Origin: Candidatus Rifleibacteriota bacterium
Lineage (GTDB): Bacteria > Riflebacteria > Ozemobacteria > Ozemobacterales > Ozemobacteraceae
Reading direction: 5' to 3'
Length of the DNA stretch: 64,000 nucleotides
Assembly: GCA_022704885.1 (NCBI GenBank)
Contig: JAKJFO010000002.1
Span: 13,268 to 77,267, forward strand
A program made the translations under genes and the position numbers. The notes under the pieces are model-generated. The model ran no database searches and had not been told where the DNA came from. It was given only the letters and a program-made list of their open reading frames with translations. Positions 1 through 10,000 of this stretch are shown here, one piece after another (positions within the stretch are counted from its first letter, which is position 1; the number at the start of each line of letters is the position of its first letter).

Positions 1-1402
1 ATTGTGAAAGCTGCTCCATCAGCTGCGATGGCGACACTTTTTCGGCAATCGAAGAAAAATTCGAAATATCGGTAAACATCAGGGTAATCTCTTCGGCATG
101 CGCTTCGAGACGCGCTTCATCATGCCGGTTAACCAGCCCCAGAACGATCTCTGAAGGCACATACTTCTTGAAGGCTCCCAGCGCCTTTTTCATCGAGTTC
201 ATGGCCTCGCTCATTGCATGAATTTCTGAAATTGGCGAGTGAATTTCAATCTCACCCTCAAAATCAAGCTTCTGAATCTTTTCGGCTTCGTGCGTTATGC
301 GCTTGATCGGGTTGGTCAACTCTCGCGCCAGTGTCGAAGTCAGAAATCCGCCAATGATCAGCAACCAGAACGAAAAAAGCAGCGTCGTCTCATGAATTCG
401 CGCGATCGGCCCGATAAAATCCTCTTCCGGCACAATTATGCCAAGAATCCAGTCACGACCGAAATTATCAGGAAACGGCCGGAAAGAGGCGATGTAATTA
501 TCGCCACCATGTTCGTAAGTAAAACGCAGCTTCTTTTCTTCGATGAACTTTTCGAGCGCCGACTTTATCCAGCCGGTTTTGATACTCTGTTGCAAAGGTG
601 AGCGCGGCGCTCTGACGTTATCGACATCGAGTCCCGATTTTTCTGGATAAGCCAGAATATTGCCCTCGCTGTCTGCAATGAACGCCAGACCTGAATCGCC
701 AATTTTGAGACTTTTCAGGAACTCAGCCAGCTCACCCAGTCGAAAATCGATGCCGACTGCGCCGGCATAGGTTCCATCAGGCCCATAAACCGGATGTGCG
801 CAGGTAATACCCGGCACCTGATCGGTAAACAGACGGTATTCACGGCTCCAGACGGCATGCCCTTCGGCCTTGGCCAAAACATACCATGGCCGCTCACGTG
901 GGTCAAAATTGAGAATCGAGCTGCTGCGCGTCGCAATTATCTGCCAGTCATGATCACGGTCGATCTCGAGCACTCCGGCCGGCTCTCCGGTTCTTGAGAC
1001 GATTCTGGTCGAATAGGTGCCGTCGGTCAGACGCCGCGCCATCACGAAGTTTCCACCTTCGTCGCCAAGATATACGGCTGAGAACTGCGGGTAGGCGTCG
1101 AGAGCCTCGAGACTGATCGTCTCGATCATTTCGGGGGAATTGGCAAACGTATCGCCGCGCTCGATCATGCGCCGCAGCAGATGTCCAGTCTTGCGGGCCG
1201 GCTCGAGATGGTTGCTGGTCTGCCTGATGATCGTTTCTGAGATCTGGTATAACAGCTCATCAGAAGACTGCAGCATGATTTCGGAATTGCTGCGGTAACC
1301 ATAAATGACGATACCGGCCACAATCAACGAAAACAGGGCAAGAAACGAGAAAAAAACGACCACCTGCAGGCGATAGGTTCGGTAGAGAGCTCGTTTCATC
1401 AT
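1..1402 (-). CDS. Membrane sensor class III nucleotide cyclase, 3' part missing
   Basis: The gene runs off the left edge; the visible part is about 467 codons from the ATG at 1402 (a second in-frame ATG follows at once). Seen in the translation: a membrane helix at about residues 11-32; an extracytoplasmic region of about 290 residues with Cache-like stretches (PWYVLAKAEG, VYGPDGTYAGAVGIDF); a second helix near 330-350; a HAMP segment (ELTNPIKRITHEAEKI); and the start of a cyclase domain near residue 436 (LMFTDISNF, carrying the first metal-binding Asp). Family knowledge: Cache-HAMP-cyclase proteins make cAMP or cGMP in response to small extracellular ligands. The second metal Asp, the specificity Lys and the Asn/Arg pair lie beyond the window, so activity cannot be judged. 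It is divergent from the urocanase gene. Confidence 0.85.
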   Translation of the reverse strand, partial: MMKRALYRTYRLQVVVFFSFLALFSLIVAGIVIYGYRSNSEIMLQSSDELLYQISETIIRQTSNHLEPARKTGHLLRRMIERGDTFANSPEMIETISLEALDAYPQFSAVYLGDEGGNFVMARRLTDGTYSTRIVSRTGEPAGVLEIDRDHDWQIIATRSSSILNFDPRERPWYVLAKAEGHAVWSREYRLFTDQVPGITCAHPVYGPDGTYAGAVGIDFRLGELAEFLKSLKIGDSGLAFIADSEGNILAYPEKSGLDVDNVRAPRSPLQQSIKTGWIKSALEKFIEEKKLRFTYEHGGDNYIASFRPFPDNFGRDWILGIIVPEEDFIGPIARIHETTLLFSFWLLIIGGFLTSTLARELTNPIKRITHEAEKIQKLDFEGEIEIHSPISEIHAMSEAMNSMKKALGAFKKYVPSEIVLGLVNRHDEARLEAHAEEITLMFTDISNFSSIAEKVSPSQLMEQLSQ

Positions 1403-1498
1403 TACATCCGTCTAAATGTTTTTTGAGATTCTAACATTTTTTGCCCGGAACCGCAGCAATATCAATTTGCCTGTTCTGAAGGGCGACGATAAGTTGTT

Positions 1499-1504
1499 TA
1501 TAAT
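1499..1504 (+). promoter_or_regulatory. Putative -10 box for the urocanase gene
   Basis: A perfect TATAAT lies 108 bases before the urocanase ATG, in an AT-rich stretch. No convincing -35 hexamer sits 16-18 bases upstream (the best is TTCTGA at 19 bases), so this is a weak call. Confidence 0.3.
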
Positions 1505-1532
1505 TTTGCGGAAAAGTTATATGATTGAGCCT

Positions 1533-1605
1533 GATGCCGGAACATTTGCGTTTTGCTGGCATCAGCTGCAGAATTCTGTTAAATACACTGCAAAAAACGC
1601 GGAGG
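1533..1605 (+). promoter_or_regulatory. Possible alternative-pairing leader of the urocanase mRNA
   Basis: GATGCCGG (1533-1540) can pair with CTGGCATC (1556-1563). Alternatively GCGTTTTGC (1548-1556) can pair with GCAAAAAACGC (1590-1600), which ends exactly at the GGAGG ribosome-binding site (1601-1605). The two stems share 1556, so they compete. This could control initiation, but no known riboswitch class was recognised and AT-rich leaders often allow such pairings. Confidence 0.25.
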
Positions 1606-1611
1606 TAAGGA

Positions 1612-3636
1612 ATGTTGAATAACAAAGCTATTTCAGAGGCAATGACGATTAAACTCGATGCGACGCTGCCAGAATACCCTGAATTCGTGCCGGGAATCCG
1701 GCGAGCGCCCGATCGCGGTTTCACTCTTAACCGTCAGGAAACCGAAACTGCTCTCAAAAATGCTTTGCGCTATATCCCAGAAGAGCTGCACGAAGCACTG
1801 ATACCAGAATTTCTCGATGAACTCAAAACGCGCGGCCGCATTTACGGCTACCGCTTCCGACCGGCCGGAAATTTATATGGAAAGCCGATAGACGAATACA
1901 GGAGCAATTGTACTGAAGGCAAGGCATTTCAGGTAATGATCGACAACAACCTCGATTTTGCGATCGCTCTTTATCCCTACGAACTGGTCACTTACGGCGA
2001 AACTGGCCAGATCTGCCAGAACTGGATGCAGTATCGACTGATTAAAAAGTATCTCGAAGTGATGACCAGCGAACAGACGCTGGTAGTCATGTCAGGACAC
2101 CCGCTCGGGCTGTTTCGTTCGCACCCTTCGGCGCCACGCGTGATTATGAGTCATGGTCTGCTGATCGGCATGTTCGACAATCAGGAAGAATGGCACCGCG
2201 CTATGCAGCTTGGTGTCACCAATTACGGTCAGATGACCGCCGGCGGCTGGATGTACATCGGGCCGCAAGGCATAGTTCACGGCACTTTCAACACGATCCT
2301 GAACGCCGGCCGCATCAAACTCGGCATCAAAGCCGACGAAGACCTGACCGGGCATCTGTTCGTCTCCTCAGGTCTCGGCGGCATGAGCGGCGCTCAGCCC
2401 AAGGCTGTCGAAATTGCCGGCGGCGTTGGCATTATCGCCGAAGTCGATGAATCGCGCATCAAGACACGACACGAGCAGGGCTGGGTTTCGCTTGTCGCCA
2501 GGACGCCGGCTGAAGCCTTTGCGATGGCCAGCGAACACATCAAGTCACGCAAAACCACTTCTATCGCCTTTCACGGCAACATCGTCGATCTGCTCGAATA
2601 TGCCGTCGATAAAAAGATTCATATCGAACTGCTCTCAGACCAGACCTCCTGCCATGCAGTCTATGACGGCGGATACTGCCCCAAAGGCCTCAGCTTCGAG
2701 CAGCGCACCGAGATGATCGCCAAAAGCCCGGCAAAGTTCAGACAACTCGTCGATGCCTCGCTGAAAGACCATTTCAAGGCCATCAAAACCTTGTCAGAGC
2801 GTGGCACCTACTTTTTCGACTACGGCAACGCCTTTATGCGCTCGGTCTACGACGCTGGCGTCAAAGAAATCTGCGCTAACGGCGAAAACCCGCGCGACGG
2901 CTTTATTTTTCCGTCTTACGTCGAAGATATCATGGGCCCGATGCTGTTCGACTATGGCTATGGCCCGTTCCGCTGGGTATGTCTGAGCGGCCGCCACGAA
3001 GATCTGCAGAAAACCGACAAAGCGGCGATGGACTGCATCGACCCGAACCGCCGCGCCCAGGACCGCGACAACTGGGTATGGATACGCGACGCCGAAAAGA
3101 ATGCGCTGGTAGTAGGCACTCAGGCCCGCATTCTTTATCAGGATACCGAAGGGCGCGTAAAAATCGCACTCAAATTCAACGACATGGTTCGCAGAGGCGA
3201 GATTGGCCCGGTAATGCTCGGCCGCGACCATCACGATACCGGCGGCACTGATTCCCCATACCGCGAAACCGCCAACATCAAGGATGGCAGCAATATCACC
3301 TCTGAAATGGCAGTTCATTGTTACGCCGGTAACGCTGCGCGCGGCATGAGTCTGATTTCGCTGCACAACGGCGGCGGCGTCGGTATCAGCAAGTCAGTCA
3401 ACGGCGGCTTCGGCCTGGTTCTCGACGGCAGCGAACGTATCGACGAAATCATCAGACAGGCGATGACCTGGGACGTCATGTGCGGCGTCTCGCGCCGCGC
3501 CTGGGGCCGCTGCGAAAACGCCGTCGAAGTGACCGCAGCCTTCAATAAAGCCGGCAACAAAAATCACGTCACTCTGCCCTTCATCCCGGCAGAAGACAAG
3601 ATCAAAAAAGCCGTAGCTGCGCTTTTCGACAAGTAA
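1612..3636 (+). CDS. hutU: Urocanate hydratase, long form
   Basis: Converts urocanate to 4-imidazolone-5-propionate, the second step of histidine degradation, in the cytoplasm with tightly bound NAD. The 674-residue product has the family's hallmark blocks: a glycine-rich segment near residue 254 (GLGGMSGAQPKAVEIAGG), YCPKGLSFEQR near 357, and a conserved glycine-rich C-terminal region (SLHNGGGVGISKSVNGGFG). Usual bacterial HutU is about 555 residues; this is the longer version, similar in length to vertebrate UROC1 and to forms in some anaerobes. The ATG at 1612 is chosen because GGAGGTAAGG sits just upstream; an internal ATG at 1642 lacks this. No hutH, hutI or ftcD lies nearby, so the rest of the pathway must be elsewhere or the gene works alone. 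Confidence 0.95.
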   Translation: MLNNKAISEAMTIKLDATLPEYPEFVPGIRRAPDRGFTLNRQETETALKNALRYIPEELHEALIPEFLDELKTRGRIYGYRFRPAGNLYGKPIDEYRSNCTEGKAFQVMIDNNLDFAIALYPYELVTYGETGQICQNWMQYRLIKKYLEVMTSEQTLVVMSGHPLGLFRSHPSAPRVIMSHGLLIGMFDNQEEWHRAMQLGVTNYGQMTAGGWMYIGPQGIVHGTFNTILNAGRIKLGIKADEDLTGHLFVSSGLGGMSGAQPKAVEIAGGVGIIAEVDESRIKTRHEQGWVSLVARTPAEAFAMASEHIKSRKTTSIAFHGNIVDLLEYAVDKKIHIELLSDQTSCHAVYDGGYCPKGLSFEQRTEMIAKSPAKFRQLVDASLKDHFKAIKTLSERGTYFFDYGNAFMRSVYDAGVKEICANGENPRDGFIFPSYVEDIMGPMLFDYGYGPFRWVCLSGRHEDLQKTDKAAMDCIDPNRRAQDRDNWVWIRDAEKNALVVGTQARILYQDTEGRVKIALKFNDMVRRGEIGPVMLGRDHHDTGGTDSPYRETANIKDGSNITSEMAVHCYAGNAARGMSLISLHNGGGVGISKSVNGGFGLVLDGSERIDEIIRQAMTWDVMCGVSRRAWGRCENAVEVTAAFNKAGNKNHVTLPFIPAEDKIKKAVAALFDK

Positions 3637-3703
3637 AGAATACAAGCAGTAACTCAGGGGTCCTGCTTACTCGGGCTCTCGACAGGGTCCCGACGAGGCA
3701 TTT

Positions 3704-4552
3704 TTAACGGGTCCAGACATACAGGGCCTGGGAAACCTGATAGGCCAGGGTCAGGTGACCGCTGGCATCCTTTTGTATGGCTGAATTGAGATAAGCGTCG
3801 AATTCGGCGCTTTTGCAGTCTTCAGCTTTGACGCCGGCTTTTTTGAGCAGCGTCTGGCGCGCTTCTTCGAAGCTGGTGAATGTCCAGCGGAAGGGGCGTT
3901 TAACGATGTAAAGATCTGGCAGCATGCCGCAGTCGACCATAGCGAAGTAAAGCACGCCGACGCGCATGCGTTCGAGTGGAACAGCGTCGAGTCTGAGAAT
4001 CTGCCGCATTTCAGAGTTCAACGGCGAATCGGCATGCGGAATCAGAATAATCAGGCGGCGCGCACAGGCGTCAGCAAGCTTCTGCAGGGTTCGAGCCAGA
4101 TGCGGCTGCCGCTGTTCGTCAGCTGATATTACGCCGAGACTGTTGAGGCAAAGCACGGTATCGTAGCGGCCGGGCAGCTGCAGGTCGAGCCAGCGGCCGG
4201 GCAGCTGTCTGATGTTACTGACACCTTCACGCGAGGCCTGCAGCTGTAGCTGATCGAGCATCGCCTGCGAGAAATCGGTGACCGCGAGCTCTTTGACCAT
4301 ACCGGCAAGAGGAATTGCAAAAGTGCCGGGCCCGGCGGCAACATCGAGAACAGTCTCGTCACGCGACCACTCGAAACGCCGCAAGAATTCGAGGCTTTCC
4401 TGGCGGGCTTCGTCAGAATGTGCCTTGGCAGCGAAATCTGCTGCACGGCTGTTCCAGAATTCAGGGGTCTCCTTGTCTGAGGTATCGCCGTAGTTCTGCG
4501 ACCAGCTATGCTGATAAAATTCACGTATCTTTTCAATATCGAAGTTCTGCAT
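3704..4552 (-). CDS. SAM-dependent class I methyltransferase
   Basis: The 282-residue cytoplasmic protein has a Rossmann-type SAM-binding motif I, VLDVAAGPGTFAIPLA, at about residues 79-94, followed by an acidic/VTDFSQAML motif II and a VLCLNSLGVI strand typical of motif IV. The substrate cannot be read from sequence; the N-terminal extension before motif I and the C-terminal WTFTSFEEARQ segment are seen in many small-molecule methyltransferases. The start at 4552 is supported by AGGAG six bases upstream. It converges with the urocanase gene, with a gap of 67 bases in which only an imperfect GC-rich hairpin is visible. Confidence 0.8.
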   Translation of the reverse strand: MQNFDIEKIREFYQHSWSQNYGDTSDKETPEFWNSRAADFAAKAHSDEARQESLEFLRRFEWSRDETVLDVAAGPGTFAIPLAGMVKELAVTDFSQAMLDQLQLQASREGVSNIRQLPGRWLDLQLPGRYDTVLCLNSLGVISADEQRQPHLARTLQKLADACARRLIILIPHADSPLNSEMRQILRLDAVPLERMRVGVLYFAMVDCGMLPDLYIVKRPFRWTFTSFEEARQTLLKKAGVKAEDCKSAEFDAYLNSAIQKDASGHLTLAYQVSQALYVWTR

Positions 4553-4666
4553 CTGAATTCTCCTGGCTACAACTATACCCCCTACTCCATCGTTTTTTCT
4601 ACAACGATATAGTCAGGGCCATGCACAGGTTGAATCGACAGCAGACAGATGCGGCGTACAAAGTGA

Positions 4667-4689
4667 GGCTGTCTCCTCATGAGACAGCC
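4667..4689 (-). terminator. Hairpin downstream of the 4741-5730 gene
   Basis: Perfect 9-bp stem GGCTGTCTC / GAGACAGCC with a 5-base loop, 50 bases past the stop codon of the minus-strand gene. No T-run follows on either strand, so it may be a weak terminator or an mRNA 3'-end stabiliser. Confidence 0.4.
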
Positions 4690-4740
4690 CGAAAGCATTG
4701 GTTTGCACCCAATAGAATCCCTTGTAACTCCCTTTTTATC

Positions 4741-5730
4741 TTATATCAAAACTTCTTCAGTCTGGTCGGGAACATCTTCGTCTACGGCGTTAATCCTCAG
4801 TGACGGGACCGTTTCCCTAACTTCCATGTCACGGCTCACAGCATTGTCGAAATATGATATTGACAAGCCTGCCCTGACGACTTTGCCGTTGATGGCACCC
4901 GACATATTGTCTATGAGCTGAAGAAATCTTTCGAGAATTTTATCTTTGCTGCTGACAGCTGCCACATCGTTACTTACTGCCACTGCCGGCGTTTCTGACT
5001 GTTCTGGCACGATTTTGAGCGGTTCGGTCGCGCCTTTGACCATCGACAGCTGATAACCACCGCCGTAACTGACGGCGCCGGCTGAAGATGAACCGACGAT
5101 GTTAGCTGGATTGGCAGCACCTTTGTTGATGCTGTCCTGCAGATAGATCTTGGCGATATCGGCCATCGAGACGCCAGTCAGCGAAGAGGCAGACCCACCG
5201 CCGAGACTCGACATCCATGAATTAGAAGTCATCGACGCGATCACCGATTTAAGGCCATAATCAGCCGCACTCAGCATATCGTTGACCATGCTTTTGGTAG
5301 TATCCAGGCCTTTACTGACCGAGCTTTCGGCCTGGCCGAGATAGTTGTCGAGCACATCGACGCCGGCTTCCTTTTCTGCAAGCAACCCGCTGACAAATCC
5401 CTTTGTCAGGCTGGCGAACTCTTCAGCAAGTGTCTGGCTCATGCCGCCGATATCACCGCTGACTCTGATGAACACTGTGAAACGATACATTGCCGACCGG
5501 TTTACCTCTGGCTCGATGTCGACTGCAGTGGTATCATCACTCCTGGTAGTATCAGCAGCGTCAGTTACAGTGACACCTGTGCTGCAGTTCGCGCAGCCGG
5601 CTTCTGATGCCTTGTCTTCGATAGCAGTCTTGACCACCTGGTCGAATCCTTCCTTCTCAGGTGCCGTTTCTTTGGTGACAGCAGCAGAAGGACTATCATA
5701 CATTTTCGCGACAACATTGATTGCAGACAT
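4741..5730 (-). CDS. Unknown acidic Ser/Ala-rich protein
   Basis: Not recognised. The 329-residue product has no signal peptide or membrane helix. It reads as an acidic low-complexity N-terminus with a CANC pair near residues 46-49, a central region with amphipathic helical repeats (about 80-180), a Gly/Ser-rich linker (about 170-215), and a C-terminal acidic tail. The composition recalls flagellar hook-length or filament accessory proteins, but no motif supports that. GGAGG seven bases before the ATG makes the start firm. It follows the 41-codon gene at 5744-5869 by 13 bases, so the two form a unit. Confidence 0.65.
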   Translation of the reverse strand: MSAINVVAKMYDSPSAAVTKETAPEKEGFDQVVKTAIEDKASEAGCANCSTGVTVTDAADTTRSDDTTAVDIEPEVNRSAMYRFTVFIRVSGDIGGMSQTLAEEFASLTKGFVSGLLAEKEAGVDVLDNYLGQAESSVSKGLDTTKSMVNDMLSAADYGLKSVIASMTSNSWMSSLGGGSASSLTGVSMADIAKIYLQDSINKGAANPANIVGSSSAGAVSYGGGYQLSMVKGATEPLKIVPEQSETPAVAVSNDVAAVSSKDKILERFLQLIDNMSGAINGKVVRAGLSISYFDNAVSRDMEVRETVPSLRINAVDEDVPDQTEEVLI

Positions 5731-5743
5731 AATGCCTCCTGAT

Positions 5744-5869
5744 TTAACGTTCGATTACGGCTACCGGGCCGGCCGCGGGTTGATGCACCACTTTCAGCAG
5801 CGACTGCATCATCAGTGAATCGAGCTTCTCAAGCAACTTTTGGCGCTGTTGTCCATCTATTTTAAACAT
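5744..5869 (-). CDS. Small 41-residue protein upstream of the 4741-5730 gene
   Basis: This short reading frame begins MFKIDGQQRQKLLEKL and ends AVIER-stop. It has a strong ribosome-binding site (AAGGAGCG, four bases before the ATG at 5869) and ends 13 bases before the next start, whose own Shine-Dalgarno lies between them. The first two thirds would form an amphipathic helix with a leucine heptad (LLEKLDSLMMQSLL). It could be a small partner of the downstream protein or a leader peptide. Function unknown; reality is inferred from spacing and ribosome-binding site. Confidence 0.55.
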   Translation of the reverse strand: MFKIDGQQRQKLLEKLDSLMMQSLLKVVHQPAAGPVAVIER

Positions 5870-5911
5870 CGTTCGCTCCTTATTTTTCAGGCCGAGAGGT
5901 GGCTTTTCCGA

Positions 5912-5944
5912 ATCGTCTTAGTCTCTAATTATTTCATCGTCTTA
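5912..5944. repeat. Direct repeat ATCGTCTTA, two copies
   Basis: ATCGTCTTA occurs at 5912-5920 and 5936-5944, 24 bases apart, upstream of the minus-strand two-gene unit and of the plus-strand phosphoesterase gene. A third 9-base match, inverted, is at 37799-37807 upstream of an ECF sigma gene. It may be a regulator site; 9-base matches can also be chance. Confidence 0.25.
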
Positions 5945-5985
5945 AACCATCGCCGAAATGAAGTGAAATTTCGCCGGTTTAGAGC

Positions 5986-5991
5986 TATAAT
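5986..5991 (+). promoter_or_regulatory. Putative -10 box for the phosphoesterase gene
   Basis: Perfect TATAAT 33 bases before the ATG at 6024. No good -35 element is visible. Confidence 0.3.
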
Positions 5992-6023
5992 TTGTATGTT
6001 TTCTTCAAATTGCTCGCTTTTTG

Positions 6024-7046
6024 ATGCAAATATCTCCTATATACAGATTTTTTAAAATTTATCTGCAATTGATGATATTGCCGGCGATTCTGCTGGCAAT
6101 CAGCTTCAACCCGGCATTCGCCGCCGAGAATTTTTCTCTTAAACCGATCAGACCACCCATATTCAACCGCCTGACACGACTGCTGGAAAAGGCGCAGCGT
6201 TCGCATCTGCTGCAACATATCGATGCGCTGCTCAGCCTGAGCGGATTCTATGAACTGGCAACCGCTGTCTGCCGGCCTGCGATTACCATTATCCCGCCAA
6301 TAGGCACACCCTGCAACGAACCGACAAAAAACCGTTCAATAAAGGTGCTCAGCGCCAATCTGCTGCTTTTTCCAACACCATTTTTCTTCAATCAGCAGCA
6401 GCGAATAGAAGAATTCACTGACTGCGTGCGCACCCTCAATCCTGACATCATCTTCATGCAGGAAGTATGGGACAACCACAGCCTGGCGCTTCTGATGGCC
6501 GCCATGTCTGATTATCATGCGATCTATTCCCCCGGCATCGGCTACAACTACTCGGGTTTGCTCACATTAAGCCGATTCGCGCCGCGCAACGCCGAAGTTC
6601 GGCGCTTTGCTCCGTCTCTGCGCCATTCGCTCGAAGAATTCATTGCGCAAAAGAGCATTCTCATCGTCGAGCTGAACGCCGAAGGACAGCCACTATATCT
6701 GCTCAATACTCATCTTTACTCAGCAGCCCCTTACAAGAGCTATCGACCTAATATTGAGCAGTTCAGACGGGTTACCGAGATAACCAGAACATTACCAGGT
6801 CGAATAATTCTCGGCGGTGACATTAACCTGCGCCCAGAAGAGTTAGAAAAAATGCTGCCGGCAAATCTGCAACGAGACGACTGCAACCTTCCGACTGCCG
6901 GCTATCCGCGCCTTTCTCAGAAGCTCGACTATATCATTGCCGGCAACACCAGCGGTCATACCCGCATTGCAGGCAAACGCGTCGATCCGCCCCGGCGGTT
7001 TTCAGACCATAACCCGATTTTCAGCGAAATCTCATTCACCGACTGA
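6024..7046 (+). CDS. Exported endonuclease/exonuclease/phosphatase-family protein
   Basis: The 340-residue product has an N-terminal hydrophobic signal segment (about residues 14-33, ending FNPAFA) and then an EEP-fold catalytic domain. Motifs seen: KVLSANLLLF (metal-binding Asn), IIFMQEVW (metal-binding Glu), LLNTHL, ILGGDINL (catalytic Asp/Asn), KLDYI, and the terminal SDHNP with the catalytic His. All signature residues are present, so a Mg-dependent phosphodiesterase or phosphatase acting outside the cytoplasm is likely; secreted sphingomyelinase-like and DNase-like enzymes share this layout, and the substrate cannot be fixed. The ATG at 6024 is preceded in frame by TTG at 6021; neither has a clear ribosome-binding site. 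It converges with the cyclase gene, only six bases apart. Confidence 0.85.
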   Translation: MQISPIYRFFKIYLQLMILPAILLAISFNPAFAAENFSLKPIRPPIFNRLTRLLEKAQRSHLLQHIDALLSLSGFYELATAVCRPAITIIPPIGTPCNEPTKNRSIKVLSANLLLFPTPFFFNQQQRIEEFTDCVRTLNPDIIFMQEVWDNHSLALLMAAMSDYHAIYSPGIGYNYSGLLTLSRFAPRNAEVRRFAPSLRHSLEEFIAQKSILIVELNAEGQPLYLLNTHLYSAAPYKSYRPNIEQFRRVTEITRTLPGRIILGGDINLRPEELEKMLPANLQRDDCNLPTAGYPRLSQKLDYIIAGNTSGHTRIAGKRVDPPRRFSDHNPIFSEISFTD

Positions 7047-7052
7047 AGCGAC

Positions 7053-10000
7053 TCAAGCCTGCAGGCTGAATACTTCGACTTCCTGTTTCTTGCCGCGAAT
7101 CTTTTCGACGGCAACCGGCTTCACCTTGTAACCTGCGCCCAGACAGTCTCTGATTGCACCCGAGATGATAATCGGCATTGTCTCGCTGGTTGCCAGCGAA
7201 CACATGCGCGCGGCCACATTGACCGGATCACCGATGACCGTATTATCGATGCGCACTTCAGGAGTACCGATTATACCGGAAATGACGCGCCCTGAGTTGA
7301 TGCCAAAAACCGGCTTGATATCACGGTCACCCTTGAAATCGCTCAAGATTCTTCGGGCCAGCTTGATGGCAGCGACAGCAGCATTTTTTTTGCCGTGCTG
7401 CTCATGCGAAAACACTATAAGAAGCTTTTCTCCGATAACCTTGTCGACCTCACCGCCATATTCTTCGGCATAACGGAAAAATCTTTCGAGACTGAACTCG
7501 AGTTTCCTCTGCACCTGCTGTTCGCTGGCTTCGGCAGCAAACTCGGTAAAGCCATCGAAATCTGCGAAAAGAATGGTAAATTTTGCCTCACTGCCCTGGC
7601 GCGCCTTTTCAAAGAGTTCCGGGTTGCTGGCCAGACGGCGCACAGATTCAGAGACAAAGCTGCCGAGAGCATTGCGTTCGCGCAAGCCTTTGACCATGCG
7701 ATTGAATGCGCGTGAAATCGAGCCGAATTCATCCTCACGGCTGTCCTTGAGTTTCACATCATAATTGCCGGCTTCGATACAATTGAGACCCCAAAGCAGA
7801 TGTTCAAGCGGTCCGGTAAACGATCTGCTGATATTCACTGCTGCCAGCACCGCAAATATCAGAAAAATCACCATACCCGACATGAAAATCACGTTTCGCC
7901 AGAATTCGATTCGGTCGAGATGTGAAGTATCCTGACGGCCGCCAAGCGTATAAAGGCCGAGATATCTGCCGGGCAGCGCCTGATAAATTGCCTGATCATC
8001 ACCAGTGCCGACATGTCGCAACAGACGCCGGTTACGCGAAGCACTTCTGATCAGGGCAGACAAACGTGGCGATTCTGTCGTCTGTGAGAAGAAAGATTCG
8101 GCCCGGAAGCCACTGAAAGTCTGAACCAGAACCGGCGTTGCCATTATCAGAACAGCCGGATCGAGCAGGTCAAGCAACGAGCTGATATTTTTGCGACCAT
8201 TATTAACGTTGACGATCTCTGAGAAGGCCCGTTTGAGATATGATTCACCAATCGCGTATTCATCCCAGCCAATTCCGCAGAAATATTCAATCAGGCCATT
8301 GATTCGCAACGGAAAAACGGCGAAAAGAGTGGTGCCGATACTGGTGCGCATGCTGCTGAGACCTTCCAGCCTCGAAAACAGATCATAAAAGCGTTCAGTG
8401 CCTACCGAATCGATCAGCTGCGACTTGATTTCGTCATACATGGCTTTTTCGAGTGCCTCGGCTGAAGCGGTTTTTTTGTGGTCGATAAGGCCGGCAACAA
8501 AATCGCTGCGGGGAAAGAACTTCTCGATAGTCTTGCGATACATGTCGAGCAGCATGAACATCGAGTCATGGCGGGAATCTGCGGTATGCCCGACAACTTC
8601 ACGCTTGAAACGATCGTAGTAGCGAATAAAACCATCTGGCCCCATAACCAATATTGCATTGGCACGTCGTTCTGCATCGCCAGCCGTTTCGAATCCGGTT
8701 ACAAAAGGAGCAAAAGCGCGTTCAGCAATATTAAGAACGGCGCCGTCATACTCCTTTACGTTGATTTTTGACTTGTCACCGACGGACTTATCGTAAAGAA
8801 CCTGCTGAATACGCGCTTTCTTCAACGCACTCAGCGTCTCAGGATGAGCGAACGAACTCAAAAAACTTCTGAACAGATTGGCGTTATAAAGACGAACTCC
8901 CGAATCGAGTCCCGAAAGAGTGTTGTGCAGATTGCGTTCTATTTTCAGTCTCTCTGTTTCAGAGGCCTCACGCAATATCAGCTGAAAAATCGAACGCCCC
9001 ATCATGAAAGGCATGAATATCGCAAACATGCTGGCGAGAATCAGAACCTTACCGACACTCAATCTAAGACCACGACCAAACACAACGGTCTGCACGAATA
9101 GAAGCAGAACCAGGCTGGCTCCGGCAAATGCAAGAATTTTTGTCGACTGTGCCGCATATGACTCGGAAGAGCCATGCAATCTTGCAATGACGACCGGCAG
9201 CAGACCTGTTCCGGCAACTTCCCGGCCAACGACTACTGTCAGGCTTCCCTGACGGAACACTTCGGTACGCAACCGCCGTGATCTGTCGTTGCGCGAAACA
9301 ATATCCCGGCAGACCCGGTTGGCGAAAGCTACTTCAGATTCCCTGGAGGAAGCTTTATCACCGCTGCCGGTCACAAATTTGCCGCTGCGACTGTCAAAGA
9401 ACATCGTCATCATGCTGTCGGTCTGTTCTGAGTCGGCAATCGTCCGATAAATATGCAGATCTGGCATTTCATGCAGATCGAGTCGACAGAAAAAATATAT
9501 CAGCTGATCTGAAGAGACCGCCATCTTATCCCAGTAAATGCCGATAAGCTCCTCAGCTGACCTGAAAGTAGTCAGACGACCGGCGCGCATCTGCATGAAT
9601 GCAACCCGATCAACCGGGCAACCAATGTATTCGCCAAGTAACCGGTCAGCATATTGCCGCAATTCGGCATGCTTCGGGTTGAAAAGCACGTCTTCCTTGT
9701 ATTTGCGAAATTTCAGGTAATCAACGTAGACGAATTTGGCAATAAGCTCCGGGTCAGTTTTTCCACGCAGGTCGGCCGAATCGATGAGAGCGCCGTTTTT
9801 GTCGACAAGCGCTATTGCCAGTGAATATTTCGGCAGGTTTCTGTCGATAAAATCGGGAGACCACGCAAATCGGAAAAACGCCTTGTGGTTCTGCGATATC
9901 AGATCACGGAACTGGCTGAAGGTCTTCTGCACAAGCGTGTGAACATTGGCTTCCTGGCGCACGCGGGTATTGAGATGAATCGCCTGTGACAGCTGATCCA

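Noticed and set aside
3637..3703. Terminator between urocanase and methyltransferase genes
   Set aside because: The GC-rich stretch folds only with mismatches, and the T-run before 3704 is not next to a clean stem.
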